From Dendrolimus kikuchii (Eukaryota > Arthropoda > Insecta > Lepidoptera > Lasiocampidae), in contig CM034398.1 in assembly GCA_019925095.2 (NCBI GenBank), positions 7,889,001 to 7,953,000 on the forward strand: a DNA stretch of 64,000 nucleotides. Direction: 5' to 3'. Below the pieces are notes generated by a model. That model searched no databases. It was not told where the DNA came from and worked only from the letters and a program-made list of their open reading frames with translations. The position numbers and the translations under genes are program-made. Shown one piece after another: positions 58,799 through 64,000 of the stretch (its first letter is position 1; the number at the start of each line of letters is the position of its first letter).

Positions 58799-59429
58799 TA
58801 CCCTACCTAAAGCAATGCTCTGTATAAGCCTACTTTATTTCATCCAGGGTGATAAAATAACACACAAGGACCTTGGTGTTGGTGGACCAATTATCAAATA
58901 TTTTGGAAGAAATCTATTTTTGTAAAGAAGGTAGGTACGTATGTGTTGGAATCAAGTACCAAGGGCGTAGCGGGAACTCATCAGGAACAAACCGAAATAA
59001 TAATAGTGCTGCCTGGACTGGCCATTGCGCCCCCCAGAGTCTACGCCCTGGCACTGGTTCAACAGAATACTGTTAACGACTTATTTTTTCGCACAAAGAG
59101 GAGATAGATTTTCTACGTCAACATGAACCTGCCAGATATACGTAAACAATTCAATATCGTTAAAATATATATTACATACTATTTTTCATTTCTCATACAC
59201 GGAAAGTACCCTTGAAGTTACCTGATCATAGGGATGAAAACAGTATTTTTCGTCCCTAGGAAACTATTTTCCCTGCTGTCAAACAACTTAAAAACTATGA
59301 GAGCCATGACCGAACTCTTCATATAATCACTGTTAATTCGCGGCATAAAATTATACTTAATTAAAAAATATCAATAATATTGTAACATGATTTTTATCTT
59401 ATAATTTACTTTCACTACATTATTATTTA
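58799..59429. other. Unassigned DNA
   Basis: A 67-residue ORF at 58873-59076 has no recognised motif. Confidence 0.35.
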
Positions 59430-59907
59430 TTAGAGTTGCTGTGCGTCCCTCTAAAGTTTAAAGAGCAAGCATTAATACAGGTTATATTATATAAAATTTA
59501 CTTAGTGCTATCTGCCCCCGTAAGATTCAATTCATTTTATATTGCAAGCTATCCCATCTCCCGAGATGAAAAGTGTCTATGTCGTTTTTGATATTAAAAC
59601 CATATTTAAACAAAATTACAGCAAAACCGATCCAGTAATCCAGTAGTTTTCCGTGAAAGCTTGACAGGTAGACCGAGTCCCTATCGCATTTTTTATAGGT
59701 GATGGATTTTTATATCTATAAATTTGAGATATGATTAGTCTCCCATGTAAACTGTCATCCCCTATTTCAACTGTTCTAGTTTTCAAGACTAAAACGACTA
59801 AAATGGCTGTAATGACCAAAATGACGAAAATCACAAAAAAGAAAAACCTATCCCACTTTTTGGGATAACCTTTACATAAATCTATCCCATTATCCGGGAT
59901 AAAAAGT
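59430..59907 (-). mobile_element. Helitron, relative of the 8-kb copy, truncated
   Basis: Shares AAATTACAGCAAAACCGATC, GTAGTTTTCCGTGAAA, CCCACTTTTTGGGATAACC and CATTATCCGGGATAAAAAGT with 7982-9098. The minisatellite is only about 45 bp here. The right end is cut off by the GC-rich retroposon copy. Confidence 0.75.
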
Positions 59908-60070
59908 ATGTATGTTCGCAAGGCAAAGGCGCTCGGACCCGGGGGCAACCTGCTCAAGGGAGCTCTCTAGAGGGCGTTATCTCGGCTGGACTGTTGCCAT
60001 GAAACGGGATGAATCTAATGATGCCAACCAACGGGCGACAACAATGTATTAGTGAAAACGGACGAACTGA
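59908..60070 (-). mobile_element. Partial copy of the 54.6-kb retroposon
   Basis: The reverse complement matches 54880-55050: GGCATCATTA, CATGGCAACAGTCCAGCCGA, GAGCTCCCTTGAGCAGGTTG. No poly(A) tail is present. Confidence 0.75.
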
Positions 60071-60160
60071 GTAGTGGGTTTATAGATATAAACTACCCTC
60101 TATTATTATTCTGTCAGTAAATATAGTTAAAATAGTACAATAATACAACACTAAGATAAT

Positions 60161-60706
60161 TGTTACGAGTTTGCGGGTCTCGAAATTAAAATGCCGTTAG
60201 AATTATTATAGAGTGTATTAGAACTATACAAACACGTATAACACAGGTACAAATATAACCGAACGCAACAAATCCAAACGTAATGCAGAAGTTCGTAATT
60301 CAATAAAACGCGCAAAGTCCGTCACTATTAGATTCCCGAATGTACACTCATCACGCCCGTATAGTAGCCGTAGCTCAACTGGCTCCTCTCTCCATCAGGC
60401 CGTCGTTTTATACTTCACAAATGCAAATATGCCCGCCTGGCAACACTGACACAATTTCCTAGAATTATCTTGTAATCGTAATCCGCAACATCTGGTTAAT
60501 GATTCAGCCTGCAAGCGGCCGTAAACGAGTACAATAGAACAATAGGCTCTTCTCCACAATAACAAGAAACGCATGCCAATAAATAAGTGAACAAAAGAAG
60601 ACGATCATAAAAGGATTACAATTAGTTCAAATGCCGACAGGTAATAAAATGTGCTTTTACAGATCTGTATGTGGAAATTTTCTTTGTCGGAGCCTACGTT
60701 ATAACA
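60161..60706 (-). mobile_element. Solo LTR, copy 2
   Basis: The minus strand starts TGTTATAACGTAGGC and ends CAAACTCGTAACA. It matches 12385-12841 over GGACTTTGCGCGTTTTATTG-like and AACGTGTTTGTATAG-like blocks, and has TATAAAACG at about 60405-60413. The right flank gives no convincing target duplication. Longer than copy 1, mainly in U3. Confidence 0.55.
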
Positions 60707-62700
60707 ATGTATAAACCCACTAATAATCTACCTCACATCAGATTAACTATTAAGACATGCACAGAGACGTCTTGTCTTGTTGCTAATGAGAAGCGGCTAT
60801 GTTTGGACTATACTCGTCTAAAGATTAATTTAAAGCTCTTATTAAAGGTATAAACAATGTAAAATCAAATTAAAAACTTCAGCAGTCGGGACAAATGTCC
60901 TGTATAAAACTCTTCAAATTACTGTAAATTCGTGCCACGGGATGTCATGGTACATGCTGCTAATTAATGACATCCCCTCTGGGAACGGGGTCGCATATTG
61001 AATGAATATTAAATTCTATTGTTAATTTTAATCATTCATGTGAAGTTTAATTAAAATACGCAACACATACATTTATATCACAAATGTAAAATAGCCAATA
61101 CGTTATAATTACATACATTTTTCATAATTTTCAATATGCCTAGTTGCGCACAGTTTATAGACAAAACCTAACGACAATTATTCATCAAAATTAAAGTTTT
61201 AGAGTAGGTTTTATTGGTAATGAATATAAGTTATTTAATTAAAAAGTAACTAGAAGCTCAACTACAAAAATATTCAAATTAGATCTTATAATATCTTTCT
61301 TAAGGAATAAAAAATTTGAAAATGATTTATTTTACAATCGCCGATTGCGAAGATGCTTGATTCTGTTTTTCTTTCACCTCCCAATTATTGGGGTCAGACC
61401 CATATGTCTTTTCCTTCTATATTCCTCTATTCTAACATATGTCCTCGGTCACACCACAAATAATCATGTCTTCCTTCACACAATCTATCCATCTCTTTTC
61501 AACGAAGCTGCTTGATTATAAGTCATAAAATGCAAAAGGGTATAGCAATATATCTACTGAGTAGAATGACTCTTTCGATGTTAAACTTAGGTTTATCTTA
61601 ACAATGAAAAATAAGCACGAACCTGATTGTTGCCAATTTACGTTATCTTATTTTACTATGTTATTATATAAAGTAGCACATGAAGATCACTACGTCGAAC
61701 ATTCTGATACTCCAACATAAATCACAGAAAAAAATACCCTAAAGCCCTTTGGCTATAAAACAGTGTCATCGACATTCCTGTATCCTTTGTCTAAACATAC
61801 ATAAATATCGTAAGTACCGTTTGAACGCCTTCCCTTCTTGATACTTAGAGTGGTTGAAAAATATGGTGTTGCCAGATTGGCAAATTATAATTGTAGAGAA
61901 TAGATATTAACCTCTTAACGCCCCACTGACAGAATCAAAGATTCTTCATTTAAAGGAAATTGATGGTATACCCCCACATATATGGACTAAAATAGCAATT
62001 TTTACTTTAAATTTTAATGCGTGTTTCATGTTGTTACGTATCATTATCCTAAAAATACATAATATGTAATGTCTAAGTATCCCACGAGTGAAATCAGGGA
62101 TACAGCTAGTTTTTAATAAATTCTTGCGCCAAGAAAAACCGTCTTAGTAAAATCTCCCCCTCCTCCTCGATGGGGAGGAGGAAACGCTCCAAGAAACAAA
62201 CGCTATTATGACTCTGATCCGCCTGCGTTAGTCTTAGTGACTGTAGCCATATGCGACCATTACAGGACTACAAAATAAAGTAGAAAATAATAGGGGCGCC
62301 ACTTTCGCAATTTTGTCTAAACTCTAGCAACTCCAATATTTGGTCAAGAGTAATTTCGATACTTACTAGTAAGTTTTAGTAGGACATCAAACATCGTGCA
62401 AGTATCAAGTTACTTTAGATACAACGTACGCGTTTTGTCAACATAGCCTATGATGTTTACTTTAATAATAATGAGTATAATTTTATTTCACTAAACTTGA
62501 CTACAGATAAAATAAAATATTGCCAGAAGGCAAGCAAATTCCGTTCATTTTCTAGACGTATTTGACCGAGTTGTACTTATAGCTTTAAAAAATAACGCGT
62601 TAACAAATAGCTACTTTAGTACACATGCATTATCTGTCAATTTATAACGTCGTCAACAACGTAGCGTCTCAAGAAACGCATTAAGCCCTTGACATCTGCA
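60707..62700. other. AT-rich DNA with a small LINE fragment
   Basis: Positions 61370-61500 (CCCAATTATTGGGGTCAGAC, CACACCACAAATAATCATG, CACAATCTATCCATCTCTTT) are the last part of the RTE-like family seen at 22.2 kb, minus strand. No gene is supported. Confidence 0.4.
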
Positions 62701-62741
62701 TAGCCGTTGTAGCGGGGGTAATACCCCTGCTACAACGGCTA
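62701..62741. repeat. 19-bp hairpin
   Basis: TAGCCGTTGTAGC with GGGGGT pairs with 62723-62741 (one G-T wobble) around a 3-base AAT loop. Confidence 0.85.
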
Positions 62742-62859
62742 CACGAAAACGTTTATACAGACTATTAGAGCGCAAAGAAAAACCGCAATTATTTATAAAT
62801 ATTTAATCACAATATTAGAATCGTAATGTGTAAAGCGCCGGGGGAAGCAGGATGTAGCA

Positions 62860-62945
62860 GACTGGTGATAAAACAATTATTTCTTCCCGTATTTTGTTTT
62901 CACATCTTTGCCTTTTTCTGGCGATCGTATCGCGTCCACAATATA
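62860..62945 (-). repeat. Fragment of the 16.5/49.2-kb repeat
   Basis: CAGACTGGTGATAAAAC, CACATCTTTGCCTTTTTCTG and GCGATCGTATCGCGTCC parallel 49230-49320. Confidence 0.5.
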
Positions 62946-62990
62946 AAATTATGTAGTAGAGTTAGAATCATCATCAATTTAGTATTTAAC

Positions 62991-63285
62991 TCGTGGTAGC
63001 GTAATGGCTAGCGCACGAGTCCCAGACTCAAAGGTTCCAATCCTGGCCGAAACGCATGCATCACTTAGACAGTTGTCTACCTAAAACTGCATTTTGTTAC
63101 AATTACCACGCGCTAACAACGGTGAAGGAAAACAACACGATGAAACCTGCACATTGAGATAGCCGATGTGTCAAACCTGCCAAGCCGCCTTGGACAAGCG
63201 TGGCGGGTATATTTTCCGTTCCCCAACAGAGGGGGGCCCGAAAGAAGCAGTGGGACGTATAAGGACTGTTATTATTGTTATTTAT
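62991..63285 (+). mobile_element. tRNA-derived SINE, copy 2
   Basis: TAGCGTAATGGCTAGCGC, a B box-like GGTTCCAATCC, AACAACGGTGAAGGAAAAC, and a tail with AAGAAGCAGTGGGACGTA then (TTATTA)n-like sequence. Near full length. The 92-residue ORF at 63166-63444 is SINE-derived. Confidence 0.8.
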
Positions 63286-64000
63286 AATAATTTAACATTA
63301 ATAGTCAAACCGATTTGTTGGTTAGGTGTCCTCTCGAGAACTAAGTCATCCTATATTGTCGCGTTATTCTACAAACCTAGTAAACTTACTAAACTGGTAT
63401 CCCCACATAAATCTAACCCCGTGACAGCTGCTTGTTTTGAATAGGCTCGCGATTTGTCACTACAATTTATTCAGCCCCCTCTGTCGCGTTGAAAAGGCGG
63501 CCTTTTTATTTCCCCAATGTGGAATTATGCCGCCGTGAAAAGCTGCAACGATGCTGAATTGGTCTTATTAAGCCTTGCCTTCTGTCAGTCACTGTAATAT
63601 TCATTACTACGGCATGACATGTACCTACGCCTGGGGTGAATGACATTATAAATTAATCATGAATGAAAACGATGGGACTTTCCTCTTTTGCTTTCACTGT
63701 TTCACTCATTTATAAAAAAAAGGTAATCTAAATTTTGAAAAGGTAATAATTATATAATTCACTCCATTTAAGTAATATAATTTTTTTCTCATGCGCCAAT
63801 ACCAACTGACTGAAATAAATTTTAAAGTGTTTTATCTTATGCTTAACAGGACGAAAAAAGTGTTTTTTTTCTTAAACTTTGATTTTCCACTCGAATATAT
63901 TTTTCATCTTTCAAATTCTGATTTCCTGTTTCGGACCACCTTTTAACATCAAAAACATTGTAGCAAAACTTATTCTACCTTTATACATGTACTGACACAC
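63286..64000. other. Unassigned DNA
   Basis: No supportable feature. Confidence 0.4.

Overview
This window looks like a piece of a lepidopteran (moth or butterfly) nuclear genome. It is AT-rich, has no recognisable host gene, and is packed with repeats typical of that order: a mag-type Ty3/gypsy retrotransposon, a maT (mariner DD37D) transposase relic, many small Helitrons with 5'-TC...CTAG-3' ends inserted at A/T, tRNA-derived SINEs, RTE-like LINE 3' ends, and LINE tails ending in AATAAAGT plus a microsatellite. The species cannot be fixed from the sequence.

Layout. 0-5 kb: unassigned AT-rich DNA, a Helitron fragment, a (TA)n tract, a small MITE, a dispersed ~300-bp repeat and a foldback element with 97-bp arms. 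6.3-7.5 kb: a cluster of AACCGGTT palindromes (the Grainyhead consensus). 8-9.1 kb: a Helitron with an expanded 9-bp minisatellite. 10.4-12.8 kb: two probable solo LTRs; the first carries heat-shock-element triplets and a TATA box. 12.9-13.8 kb: dead maT transposase. 14.4-20 kb: nested elements, including a Helitron inside a foldback element and a TA-flanked MITE between microsatellites. 20-34 kb: LINE remnants, more copies of the ~300-bp repeat, a pogo-like MITE, a SINE, a hAT-like MITE with 8-bp target duplication, and Helitrons. 34-42.5 kb: sparse DNA, two tandem arrays (about 235 bp x3 and 221 bp x4), LINE relics and a Helitron. 42.9-47.3 kb: the one large coding feature, a mag-like element on the minus strand with identical 91-bp LTRs, a 5-bp target duplication, gag, and a 1214-residue zinc knuckle/protease/RT/RNase H/integrase polyprotein. 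47-64 kb: LINE, Helitron and SINE remnants, a poly(A) retroposon with a 12-bp target duplication, and a third solo LTR.

How the parts relate. The only candidates for function are mobile elements and the regulatory DNA they may carry. The mag-like element has all catalytic motifs, but its gag and pol frames meet at a five-base homopolymer with a frame change. The Helitrons and MITEs are non-autonomous. The most interesting regulatory signals are the heat-shock-element LTR (minus strand) and the AACCGGTT cluster. All coordinates come from reading the sequence by eye; edges given without a terminal motif are approximate.
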